From contig SMLU01000005.1 of the NCBI GenBank assembly GCA_007859745.1, forward strand, positions 62,001-126,000: a stretch of DNA of 64,000 nucleotides, in the 5' to 3' direction. A program made the position numbers and the translations under genes. The notes under the pieces are model-generated. The model ran no database searches and was not told where the DNA came from. It saw only the letters and a program-made list of their open reading frames with translations. Source of the stretch: Phycisphaerae bacterium RAS1 (GTDB taxonomy: Bacteria; Planctomycetota; Phycisphaerae; UBA1845; Fen-1342). Shown piece after piece: positions 7,109-15,085 of this stretch (position 1 is its first letter; each line of letters opens with the position of its first letter).

Positions 7109-8461
7109 TCAGCCGCCCTCAATGATCGCGATAAACGGGTTGATATCAAGGATGTCGATCTCGCCGTCGCCGTTCGTGTCCGCCAGGTTGCGGTCGCAGT
7201 CCGGATAGGCGGCGGCATAACCGGCCGGATCGCTGAGCGCCAGGATGAACGCGTTGATGTCGAGAATATCCACCACGCCGTCGCAGTTCAGGTCGCCCGG
7301 CGCGAAGGTCTGCGGCGGCGTCCATGTCGCCATCGAGCGCGGCGCGATGCCGCCGGTGAGGTAGATGCTCCCGCCGTTCATGGTAAACGAGCCGTTGGCG
7401 CCCAGGGCGAACGAATAGACGCCCGTCAGCCCATCCGTCGCGGTCGAGTTGTCGGTGACGAACACGCTACCGCCAAGCGAGCGCACGTCGCCCAACGTCC
7501 CCTGGAGGCCCACGTCAAACACGAACCCGGTTGGCGCCAGCACGCCCGTCCCCGCCGCCAGAGACAGCGACCGCATGGTCGCATCCGTGCCGTGACCGGC
7601 GATCACGAAATTTCCGCCGTCCGCCACATAGACGTTTGACGGCGACGCTCCGCCGGTTTGAAACGGCTGCCCGGCGATCGGCGTGAGCGAGCCGTCGCCG
7701 TTGATCTGCATCGCAACGACGTCCTGCCCGCTGCCGCTGATGCCGCCGGCCCCATACAGGTATCGGCCGTCGGGCGTCACGTTGATCTCCAGCGCGAACG
7801 GCGCGCCGGTCGGCTCGGATTCGATGAACGCCAGCGATCCGACGGGACCGATGGCATAGACGTGAATGACGCGCGCCGCCGAATCGCTGGCGTACAGATA
7901 GTCACGATTCGGGTCGACGGCCAGGTAGCCCACGCCGGTGCCGGGCGTCACGAAACCGACTGGCGTCAACGACGGCCCGGCGGGGTTCCACTCGTAGGCC
8001 GTGATGCGATCCGGACTGGCCTGCGTCAGGAGCACCGCCAGGTACGTGTCGTCCAGCCAGATCAGGTCGAGCGGCGCATCGAAACCGGCCGGCAGCGTCA
8101 CGGCCAGCCGCTGCGTGACCGAGGCGTCGGCGGCGACTTCGTACACGAACAGCCCGTCGAGATCGCCCGCCGGATGCGCGGTCGCCAGCCAGCGCCCGTT
8201 CGGGCTCAGTGCGATCTCGTACGAATTGCAGCCGGCGCAGGGCACGGTCGTGTTCGGACGGGAACCGGTCACGACGCGGTTGACAAACGTCAGCGTGCCA
8301 TCCGGGTTGACGGAAAACGCCGAAACGCTGCCTTCCAGGTTGCCATTGTTGCTGACCCAAAGCGACGGAACGGTTGACTGCGCGTACGCGAGCGTGGCGG
8401 CCAGTGCCAGCGCCCCACCGATCAGCGTACGGACAAGCGGAACAGGGTAGGTAATGAGCAT
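7109..8461 (-). CDS. Secreted lactonase-like beta-propeller protein with dockerin-like C-terminus
   Basis: 450 residues. The start at 8461 (MLITYPVPLV) has AAAGGAG 9 bases upstream and opens a clear signal peptide ending LAATLAYAQ. The middle resembles the seven-bladed 6-phosphogluconolactonase/YVTN fold (LSPNGRWLATAHPAGD, VDPNRDYLYASDSAARVIHV, VTPDGRYLYGAGG). The last 60 residues are two calcium-binding helices of the dockerin type I kind (GDLNCDGVVDILDIN and DTNGDGEIDILDIN). The same tail ends the proteins at 10884, 13500 and 56873. Enzyme activity is not assured; many such propellers only bind. The 43-44-bp palindrome array lies upstream. Confidence 0.85.
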   Translation of the reverse strand: MLITYPVPLVRTLIGGALALAATLAYAQSTVPSLWVSNNGNLEGSVSAFSVNPDGTLTFVNRVVTGSRPNTTVPCAGCNSYEIALSPNGRWLATAHPAGDLDGLFVYEVAADASVTQRLAVTLPAGFDAPLDLIWLDDTYLAVLLTQASPDRITAYEWNPAGPSLTPVGFVTPGTGVGYLAVDPNRDYLYASDSAARVIHVYAIGPVGSLAFIESEPTGAPFALEINVTPDGRYLYGAGGISGSGQDVVAMQINGDGSLTPIAGQPFQTGGASPSNVYVADGGNFVIAGHGTDATMRSLSLAAGTGVLAPTGFVFDVGLQGTLGDVRSLGGSVFVTDNSTATDGLTGVYSFALGANGSFTMNGGSIYLTGGIAPRSMATWTPPQTFAPGDLNCDGVVDILDINAFILALSDPAGYAAAYPDCDRNLADTNGDGEIDILDINPFIAIIEGG

Positions 8462-8563
8462 GAGCAGACGCTCCTTTCTCCTCAGAGTTACGACCTTGCT
8501 CCCCCCGAGCACAATCTCGCGCAACAGCAAGCTCCAGTATAGCAAAAACGCGGCCGGGTTATC

Positions 8564-8967
8564 CGTCCGAACCCGCCGCGCCAAGCGGCGGGTCGACGTC
8601 CCGCCCCGACCGAACCCGCCGCGCCAAGCGGCGGGGTGACGTCCCGCTCCGTCCGAACCCGCCGCGCCAAGCGGCGGGTCGACGTCTCCGGCCCGACCGA
8701 ACCCGCCGCGCCAAGCGGCGGGGTGACGTCCCGCTCCGTCCGAACCCGCCGCGCCAAGCGGCGGGGTGACGTCCCGCTCCGTCCGAACCCGCCGCGCCAA
8801 GCGGCGGGGTGACGTCCCGCTCCATCCGAACCCGCCGCGCCAAGCGGCGGGGTGACGTCCCGCTCCATCCGAACCCGCCGCGCCAAGCGGCGGGGTGACG
8901 TCTCCGGCCCATGAGGCGCGCTCGCCTACGATCGTCAACCCGCCGCTTGGCGCGGCGGGTTCGGAAA
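8564..8967. repeat. REPIN-like array: 8 forward palindromes plus 1 reverse
   Basis: Eight head-to-tail copies of GAACCCGCCGCGCCAAGCGG units start at 8569. The period is 43 bp except one 44-bp unit whose spacer reads CTCCGGCCCGACC. After a roughly 50-bp non-repeat spacer comes one reverse unit (CAACCCGCCGCTTGGCGCGG) at 8933-8964. The 660-bp interval 8462-9123 holds nothing else except a GC-rich tract (9040-9090) before fabG. Confidence 0.95.
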
Positions 8968-9123
8968 CGCGACCCAATGCGACGGCGTCTGTAACTATCG
9001 CGCTGACGCCCGCAAACGCAAATCACGCACGAGGATTGGCAGAACCTGGCGCCCCGCGCCCCGCTCCCTGCACCCTGTGCCCGCGCCCCGGTTATGATGC
9101 GCGGACTTTCAGGAGGAACACCC

Positions 9124-9873
9124 ATGGGACCATTAGCCGGAAAAGTCGCCCTCGTGACCGGCGCCAGCCGCGGCATCGGCCGGGCCATCGCCATCGCGCT
9201 GGCCGAGCGCGGCGCGGATGTCGCCGTCAATTACTCTTCACATGGCGGCCCGGCCGAGGACGTGTGCGAGGCCATTCACAAGCTCGGTCGAAAGGCGATC
9301 ACCGTGAAGGCCAACATCGCCAACGATGCCGAAAACCACAGCATGGTCTCGACTGTGCAGGCGGAGCTCGGCCCAATCGGCGTGCTCGTCAACAATGCCG
9401 GAATCACGCGCGACAAGTCCTTCGCCAAGATGACCTATGAAATCTGGAAGGAAGTCCTCGACGTGGACCTCACCGGTCCGGCGATGGTGACGCATGAGTG
9501 CCTGCCGAGCATGGTCGAGGCCGGCTGGGGCCGGGTCGTATTCATCACGTCGGTGATCGGCCAGATGGGCAACTTCGGCCAGAGCAACTACGCCGTCGCC
9601 AAGGGCGGGCTGATCTCGCTGACGCGCACGCTGGCCCGCGAGACGGCCCGCAAGGGCGTTACCGTGAACGCCGTCGCCCCGGGTTTCATCGAGACGGACA
9701 TGACCTCCGTCGTCGCGCCGGCAGCCCTCGAGGCGATCAAGAGCCAAACGCCGGTCGGCCGGCTGGGCAAGCCGGAGGAAGTGGCCCATGCGGTCTGCTT
9801 CCTGGCGAGTCCGATCGCGGCGTTCATCACCGGCGAGGTGATCAACGTGAACGGCGGACTGTACATGGGATAG
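9124..9873 (+). CDS. fabG: SDR-family 3-oxoacyl-ACP / acetoacetyl-CoA reductase (FabG/PhaB-like)
   Basis: 249 residues. It carries the classical short-chain dehydrogenase set: TGASRGIGRAIA cofactor loop, NNAG (VLVNNAGITRDK), catalytic Ser in ITSV, YxxxK in SNYAVAKGG, and the C-terminal VNGGLYMG. It reduces 3-oxoacyl thioesters with NADPH. The wording around KMTYEIWKEVLDVDLTGP is close to acetoacetyl-CoA reductases as well as FabG, so the acyl carrier is uncertain. AGGAGG lies 7 bases before the ATG. The gene is bracketed by two palindrome arrays (8564-8967 and 9917-10750) and has no fab neighbour. Confidence 0.9.
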   Translation: MGPLAGKVALVTGASRGIGRAIAIALAERGADVAVNYSSHGGPAEDVCEAIHKLGRKAITVKANIANDAENHSMVSTVQAELGPIGVLVNNAGITRDKSFAKMTYEIWKEVLDVDLTGPAMVTHECLPSMVEAGWGRVVFITSVIGQMGNFGQSNYAVAKGGLISLTRTLARETARKGVTVNAVAPGFIETDMTSVVAPAALEAIKSQTPVGRLGKPEEVAHAVCFLASPIAAFITGEVINVNGGLYMG

Positions 9874-9916
9874 CGCAGCCGGCGGCGGCACGCGGACTCG
9901 CGTCGCGCGCGGCCCT

Positions 9917-10750
9917 CCGTCCGAACCCGCCGCGCCAAGCGGCGGGTCGACGTCCCGCTCCGTCCGAACCCGCCGCGCCAAGCGGCGGGGTGACGTCCCG
10001 ATCCATCCGAACCCGCCGCGCCAAGCGGCGGGGTGACGTCCCGCTCCGTCCGAACCCGCCGCGCCAAGCGGCGGGGTGACGTGCCGGTCCATCCGAACCC
10101 GCCGCGCCAAGCGGCGGGGTGACGTCCCGCTCCGTCCGAACCCGCCGCGCCAAGCGGCGGGGTGACGTCCCGCTCCGTCCGAACCCGCCGCGCCAAGCGG
10201 CGGGGTGACGGCCCGATCCATCCGAACCCGCCGCGCCAAGCGGCGGGGTGACGTGCCGCTCCATCCGAACCCGCCGCGCCAAGCGGCGGGGTGACGTCCC
10301 GATCCATCCGAACCCGCCGCGCCAAGCGGCGGGGTGACGTCCCGATCCATCCGAACCCGCCGCGCCAAGCGGCGGGGTGACGTCCCGCTCCATCCGAACC
10401 CGCCGCGCCAAGCGGCGGGGTGACGTCCCGCTCCATCCGAACCCGCCGCGCCAAGCGGCGGGGTGACGTCCCGCTCCATCCGAACCCGCCGCGCCAAGCG
10501 GCGGGGTGACGTCCCGCTCCATCCGAACCCGCCGCGCCAAGCGGCGGGGTGACGTCCCGCTCCATCCGAACCCGCCGCGCCAAGCGGCGGGGTGACGTCC
10601 CGCTCCATCCGAACCCGCCGCGCCAAGCGGCGGGGTGACGTCCCGCTCCATCCGAACCCGCCGCGCCAAGCGGCGGGGTGACGTCCCGGCCTCTGGGGCG
10701 CCGCTTGCGTTCGATCGTCAACCCGCCGCTTGGCGCGGCGGGTTCGGAAA
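9917..10750. repeat. REPIN-like array: 18 forward palindromes plus 1 reverse
   Basis: The GAACCC of the first unit is at 9923 and of the last at 10654, which fits 18 units at a 43-bp period. Spacers vary only at a few bases (TCCCGCTCCATCC, TCCCGATCCATCC, TCCCGCTCCGTCC). One reverse unit follows at 10717-10748 after a short unique spacer. Each unit can form an 8-bp stem. This array and the promoter at 10785 account for almost all of the 1-kb gap 9874-10883. Confidence 0.97.
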
Positions 10751-10784
10751 AGCCGCCCGACCGGCGGCGGCCAGGAAAAATCTA

Positions 10785-10813
10785 TTGGACGTGGCCGGCG
10801 ATTTGGGTATGCT
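10785..10813 (+). promoter_or_regulatory. Sigma-70-type promoter of the choice-of-anchor B gene
   Basis: TTGGAC (10785-10790), a 17-base spacer and TATGCT (10808-10813), preceded by an A-rich AAAAATCTA stretch and 71 bases upstream of the ATG. Confidence 0.6.
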
Positions 10814-10883
10814 GTAAGTCACTTTGCCGGGTCTTCGGCTTAACGCGCTGGTCGAACCACCTGTTTCCCCAAGAGAGGCCACG

Positions 10884-13199
10884 ATGTCCAAGTTGCGGTT
10901 GGCGTTCCTGCCTGCTGTTGTTGCGCTGTCCCTCCCCGTGTGCTACGTTCTGGCTCACCCCGACGACCCCAAGATCCGCGATCGTCAGCCGGCCTACGTC
11001 GGCGACGGCTGGACCAAGGGCGGCGGCGGTTCGCTCGGCATGCAGTTCCCGTCGCAAAACGTCGAGTTGCTCGCCTGGCTGCCCCTGGGCTGGTTCAACA
11101 GCGGCGCCAACTCAGCTAACTCCTGCTGGGGCTACGTATCTCCCGGCGGGCATGAGTACGCCATCATCGGTCTCTCCAGCGGCACCGGCTTTGTCCGCGT
11201 GACCGATCCGAACAACCCCGTGCTCGTCGCGCACATCGCCGGGCCAAACAGCCTGTGGCGCGACATGAAGGTCTACCAGAACTATTGCTACTCGATCAGC
11301 GAGGGCGGCAGCGGCATCCAGGTCATGAGCATGGCCAACATCGATAGCGGCGTGGTCACGCTGGTGAATACGGTCACCACCGGCGGAACCGCCGCCACGC
11401 ACACCCTGGCGCTGAACGAGACCAGCGGCTTTCTGTATCGCGCCGGCGGCGGCAGCAATGGCATCCGCATCTACAGCCTCGCCAACCCCGCCAGCCCCAC
11501 TTTCGTCACCCAGTGGACCGACCGCTACACGCACGAAGCCCAGGTCGTCACCTATACCAGCGGCCCTTTCGCCGGCCACGAAATCGCCTTCCTCTGCGGC
11601 GGCTTCAACGGCGGATACGACCAGACCGGCCTCACCATCCTCGATCTGACCGAGGCGATCGACGGCGACGCCGACCTCACGATCACCCAGATCGGACAGG
11701 CTTACTACCCCGACGGCGAATTCTCGCACCAGGCGTGGCTCACGCCCGATCGCCACTACATGTACCTGGACGATGAGCTGGATGAGGGCACGGCCGCGAC
11801 TCCCAGCACGCGGACGATCATCATCGATGTCAGCGACCTCACGAACCCGACCTACGTCGGCGCCTTCACGACGCCCAACACCGCCATCGGCCACAACCTC
11901 TACACCCGTGACAACCTGATCTTTGAAGCCAATTACCGCAGCGGCCTGCGCGTGTTCGACGCTTCCAACCAACTGGCGCCGGTCGAAGTCGGTTTCTTCG
12001 ACACCTGGCCGAGCGACGACTTGCCCAACTTCAACGGCCTGTGGAACAACTACCCCTACCTCCCCAGCGGCATCATCCTCGGCAGCGACATCGAAAAAGG
12101 CATGTTCATCTGGCGCTACGGTCCGCCGCGCCTGAACTACAACTACCCCGGCGGCCAGCCTTCGCTGCTCGATCCGCTGGGCGCGACCATCGCCGTCGAG
12201 ATCACGGCCTCATCCGGCAACACGCTCGACCAGCTCTCGCCGACGCTCACGTACAACGCCGGCGGCGGCGATGTCACCGTGCCGCTGCAGCACATGGGCG
12301 GCGACCTCTTCAACGCAAACTTCCCGTCGCTCCCCTGTGCGGCGACCGTGACTTACTACATCTCCGCCTCCACCACCGGCGGCGACACCGTCACCAGCCC
12401 GCCCGGCGCGCCCAGCGGCGGGACATTCTCCGCCACCGTCGCCTCCAGCATCAACACCGGCTTCGCCGACAACATGGAGACCAACACCGGCTGGAGCACG
12501 CCCGCCCCCGGCGATACGGCGACCAGCGGCCTGTGGGTCCGCGTCGATCCCGTCGGAACGACCGCGCAGCCTGAAGATGACAATCCGGACGGCGTCGGCA
12601 CGTTCTGCTGGGTGACCGGCCAGGGCGTCGTCGGCGGTGCGGCGGGTACGGCGGATGTGGACAACGGCATTACGACGCTGACGTCGCCCACGCTCGACGC
12701 GACGGCCGGCTCGCTGGCGTACGTGGTGTACTACCGCTGGTACTCGAACAACCTGGGCGGCGCGCCGAACGCCGACTCAATGCCGATCCAGATTTCCAAC
12801 AACAACGGCGGAAGCTGGGTGCTGCTCGAAGACGTCACTGAAAACGCCAGCGCCTGGGTTCGCAAGGCTTGGCGCGTTTCCGACTTCGTAACGCCGACCA
12901 GCCAGATTAGCGTCCGCTTCATCGCTCGCGACCTGGCCACCGCCTCGCTCGTCGAAGCCGGCGTGGATGACGTTCAGATCATCTACTACAACTGCGACGC
13001 CGCGACGCTCGGCGACATGAACTGCGACGGGACGGTCGACATCCTCGACATCAACCCGTTCGTGCTGGCGCTCAGCGATCCGGCCGCGTACGCCGCGGCG
13101 TTCCCCGATTGCAATGTGAATCTGGGCGACATCAACGGCGACGGCGAGGTGAACGTGCTGGATATCAACCCGTTCGTCGCGCTGGTGTCGGGCGGTTGA
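10884..13199 (+). CDS. Secreted choice-of-anchor B family propeller protein with dockerin-like C-terminus
   Basis: 771 residues. The ATG at 10884 is preceded by AGAGAGG, and a signal peptide ends at CYVLAHPDD. The first half has LVIVD-like propeller blades (GFVRVTDPNNPVLVAHIAGP, IRIYSLANPASPTFVTQWTD, TIIIDVSDLTNPTYVGAFTT, LRVFDASNQLAPVEVGFFDT), typical of choice-of-anchor B proteins, where the C-terminal anchor type varies between lineages. A beta-sandwich region follows (roughly 420-700). Last come two dockerin-type calcium loops, MNCDGTVDILDIN and INGDGEVNVLDIN. It is an extracellular protein of unknown ligand, with its own promoter. Confidence 0.85.
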   Translation: MSKLRLAFLPAVVALSLPVCYVLAHPDDPKIRDRQPAYVGDGWTKGGGGSLGMQFPSQNVELLAWLPLGWFNSGANSANSCWGYVSPGGHEYAIIGLSSGTGFVRVTDPNNPVLVAHIAGPNSLWRDMKVYQNYCYSISEGGSGIQVMSMANIDSGVVTLVNTVTTGGTAATHTLALNETSGFLYRAGGGSNGIRIYSLANPASPTFVTQWTDRYTHEAQVVTYTSGPFAGHEIAFLCGGFNGGYDQTGLTILDLTEAIDGDADLTITQIGQAYYPDGEFSHQAWLTPDRHYMYLDDELDEGTAATPSTRTIIIDVSDLTNPTYVGAFTTPNTAIGHNLYTRDNLIFEANYRSGLRVFDASNQLAPVEVGFFDTWPSDDLPNFNGLWNNYPYLPSGIILGSDIEKGMFIWRYGPPRLNYNYPGGQPSLLDPLGATIAVEITASSGNTLDQLSPTLTYNAGGGDVTVPLQHMGGDLFNANFPSLPCAATVTYYISASTTGGDTVTSPPGAPSGGTFSATVASSINTGFADNMETNTGWSTPAPGDTATSGLWVRVDPVGTTAQPEDDNPDGVGTFCWVTGQGVVGGAAGTADVDNGITTLTSPTLDATAGSLAYVVYYRWYSNNLGGAPNADSMPIQISNNNGGSWVLLEDVTENASAWVRKAWRVSDFVTPTSQISVRFIARDLATASLVEAGVDDVQIIYYNCDAATLGDMNCDGTVDILDINPFVLALSDPAAYAAAFPDCNVNLGDINGDGEVNVLDINPFVALVSGG

Positions 13200-13339
13200 T
13201 CCACGCGTCGGAGCCGGGCTGAATCCTGCCGTTCCGACACGTAACCGGTGAACTCTTCGGGAGCGGCTGCGACGCAGGCCGCTCCCGCTTGTTTTGGCAC
13301 GCTCGCGTGAGCCCAGAAGTCCGGGTAAGCCCGCCGGCT

Positions 13340-13443
13340 TGTCCGAACCTGCCGCGCCGAGCGGCGCGGTGACGTCGCTGTCCAGTGTGGCGCCGATCGG
13401 CCCTCTATCGTCACCCCGCCGCTCGGCGCGGCGGGTTCGGACA
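13340..13443. repeat. REPIN-like inverted pair (diverged)
   Basis: A forward unit with substitutions (GAACCTGCCGCGCCGAGCGG) and a reverse unit ACCCCGCCGCTCGGCGCGGC face each other across about 40 bp. The change A to G in the loop of one arm is matched in the other (CCGAG/CTCGG), suggesting selection or conversion keeping the arms paired. The rest of 13200-13339 shows no gene. Confidence 0.85.
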
Positions 13444-13499
13444 GGCAGGCCCGACGCGCCCTACAATACAGAATCAACGGCAGGCACGCGGAGGCCCAC

Positions 13500-14954
13500 G
13501 TGAAGCGACCCTCAGCTTGTTTTATCGCTCGTACACTTGTTTTCTGCGTTCCGACAGTCGCGGGACTGCATTCGCCGCCGGCCGCCGCCCAGTGCCCGCC
13601 GCTGGAAGGCCCAAAATTGCTGGCCGACGACGGCAGTGTTGAGGACGCCTTCGGCCTGTCCGTCGCCATGCGGCGGGACTACGCGATCTGCGGGGCCTAC
13701 TACGTCGCCGATGGAACGGGCGCGGCATATGTGTTCAAGCGAACCGCCGGCCAATGGGCGCAGCAAGCCAGGCTCACGATCGCCGGCGGAATGCCCAGCG
13801 ACCTGGCGGCACGTGCGGTCGCGATTGACGATGACGTGGCCGTTCTCAACTCCGAGTTCGACGACGAAGGGGCGTTCGACGCGGGGGCGGCATACGTGTT
13901 CGAGCGCAGCGGCACGGTCTGGGCGCAGGTCGACAAGCTCATCGCGCTCGACGCAGCGGATGACGCAAACCTCGGACACGCGGTCGCCGTCTTCGGCGAC
14001 ACGATCGTCGTGGGCGCGCCCGGCGACAGCCCTTGCCCATCCGATCCATTCTGCGGCGCCGGTTCGGCGTACGTTTTTGTCCGCAGCCAGGCGGACTGGG
14101 TGCAGCAGGCCAAGCTGATTGCCAACGACGCGGCCGCCGACGCGGACTTCGGCTGGTCGGTGGCGGTGTTTGGCGACATGGCGGTGATCGGCGCGCCCGG
14201 CGACGACGGCGGACGAGGCGCCGCCTACGTCTTCACGCGCAGCGGGACGACATGGACGCAGGAAATCAAGCTGACCGACGTCGAAGGCAGTCTCAACGAT
14301 GCGTTGGGCTGGTCCGTCGCTGTCAGCGGCGGCACGGTCGCCGCCGGTTCGCCGCAAGCAAACAGCGGCGCGGCGGCGAGCGGCGTGACGGTCGTGTTCG
14401 CCAAGCGCGACGGTGACTGGTCCACACAGGCGCGGCTGATGCCTGACGATCCGCTCGTGGACGGGCGTTTCGGTTGGTCGGTCGCGACCGATGGCGGGCT
14501 GACGCTGGTCGGCACGCCGGGCGACGACGCCGCGTGCGCCGGCGATCCCTTCTGCGATTCGGGTGCGGCCTACCTTTTCGCTCGGTCTTTGACGACGTGG
14601 TCGCCGCGCGGCAAGCTGCGGCCGGCGGACTCGGCCGGCGGCGATCAGTTCGGCGTGGCGGTGGCGCTGAGCGACGGCGCGGGACTGATCGGCTCGCCGC
14701 TGGATGACGATCTGGGGTCCGTTTCCGGCTCGGCATACATATTTCGGGCCGGGGCGCCGCGCGGCGACATGAACTGTGATTGCGCGGCCAACGTGCTGGA
14801 TATCAACTCCTTCGTCCTGGCCCTGCTCGATCCGGCGGACTACGCGGCGCTGCACCCGTTCTGCCGAATCGAAGCCGGCGACATCAACGGTGACGGCCGC
14901 GCGGATGTGCTGGACATCAATGACTACGTGGCGCTGCTGCTGAGCGGGGGATAA
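13500..14954 (+). CDS. Secreted FG-GAP repeat protein with dockerin-like C-terminus
   Basis: 484 residues. The GTG start at 13500 has GGAG about 7 bases upstream and opens a signal peptide ending PPAAAQ. About seven repeats of the form FGWSVAVFGDMAVIGAPGDD ... GAAYVFTRSGTTWTQ-KL follow, the FG-GAP_2 variety forming a beta-propeller. The last 60 residues are a dockerin-like pair (MNCDCAANVLDIN and INGDGRADVLDIN). In the first loop Gly is replaced by Cys at DCAA, which may weaken calcium binding. It is downstream of another dockerin protein but separated by a REPIN pair, so probably transcribed on its own. Confidence 0.85.
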   Translation: MKRPSACFIARTLVFCVPTVAGLHSPPAAAQCPPLEGPKLLADDGSVEDAFGLSVAMRRDYAICGAYYVADGTGAAYVFKRTAGQWAQQARLTIAGGMPSDLAARAVAIDDDVAVLNSEFDDEGAFDAGAAYVFERSGTVWAQVDKLIALDAADDANLGHAVAVFGDTIVVGAPGDSPCPSDPFCGAGSAYVFVRSQADWVQQAKLIANDAAADADFGWSVAVFGDMAVIGAPGDDGGRGAAYVFTRSGTTWTQEIKLTDVEGSLNDALGWSVAVSGGTVAAGSPQANSGAAASGVTVVFAKRDGDWSTQARLMPDDPLVDGRFGWSVATDGGLTLVGTPGDDAACAGDPFCDSGAAYLFARSLTTWSPRGKLRPADSAGGDQFGVAVALSDGAGLIGSPLDDDLGSVSGSAYIFRAGAPRGDMNCDCAANVLDINSFVLALLDPADYAALHPFCRIEAGDINGDGRADVLDINDYVALLLSGG

Positions 14955-14966
14955 TCCCTACTCTTT

Positions 14967-15066
14967 CGGGTGGAACGGGCATCTTGCCCGTTCGTGAGAC
15001 CGCGGGGACGGGCGAGACGCCCGTCCCACCCAGATGTTCACAGCCTCAGACGCCCGTCCGACCCAG
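14967..15066. repeat. ~95-bp composite of GGGACGGGCG palindromes
   Basis: GGGTGGAACGGGCATCTTGC, then GGGGACGGGCGAGACGCCCG, then ATGTTCACAGCCTCAGACGC. The same three-part element occurs in the opposite orientation at 42299-42393 and, in part, inside imuB at 60328-60455. Here it lies between two convergent genes. Confidence 0.8.
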
Positions 15067-15085
15067 AAGTGCACATGCTCTCCCC

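Noticed and set aside
5899-9873. Fe-alcohol dehydrogenase and FabG as one operon with the acyl carrier protein
   Set aside because: The genes lie on different strands with a secreted propeller gene and two arrays between them, so only a loose functional link can be suggested.
9238-10721. Several long antisense reading frames (up to 462 residues) through the 18-unit array, repeating ARRVRMERDVTPPLGAAGSD
   Set aside because: The 43-bp period cycles through all three frames and the unit has no stop on that strand, so long frames arise automatically. There is no ribosome site and the frame runs antisense into fabG.
9917-10750. CRISPR array
   Set aside because: The sequences between palindromes are nearly identical 13-20 bp stretches, not unique spacers, and there is no leader or cas gene.
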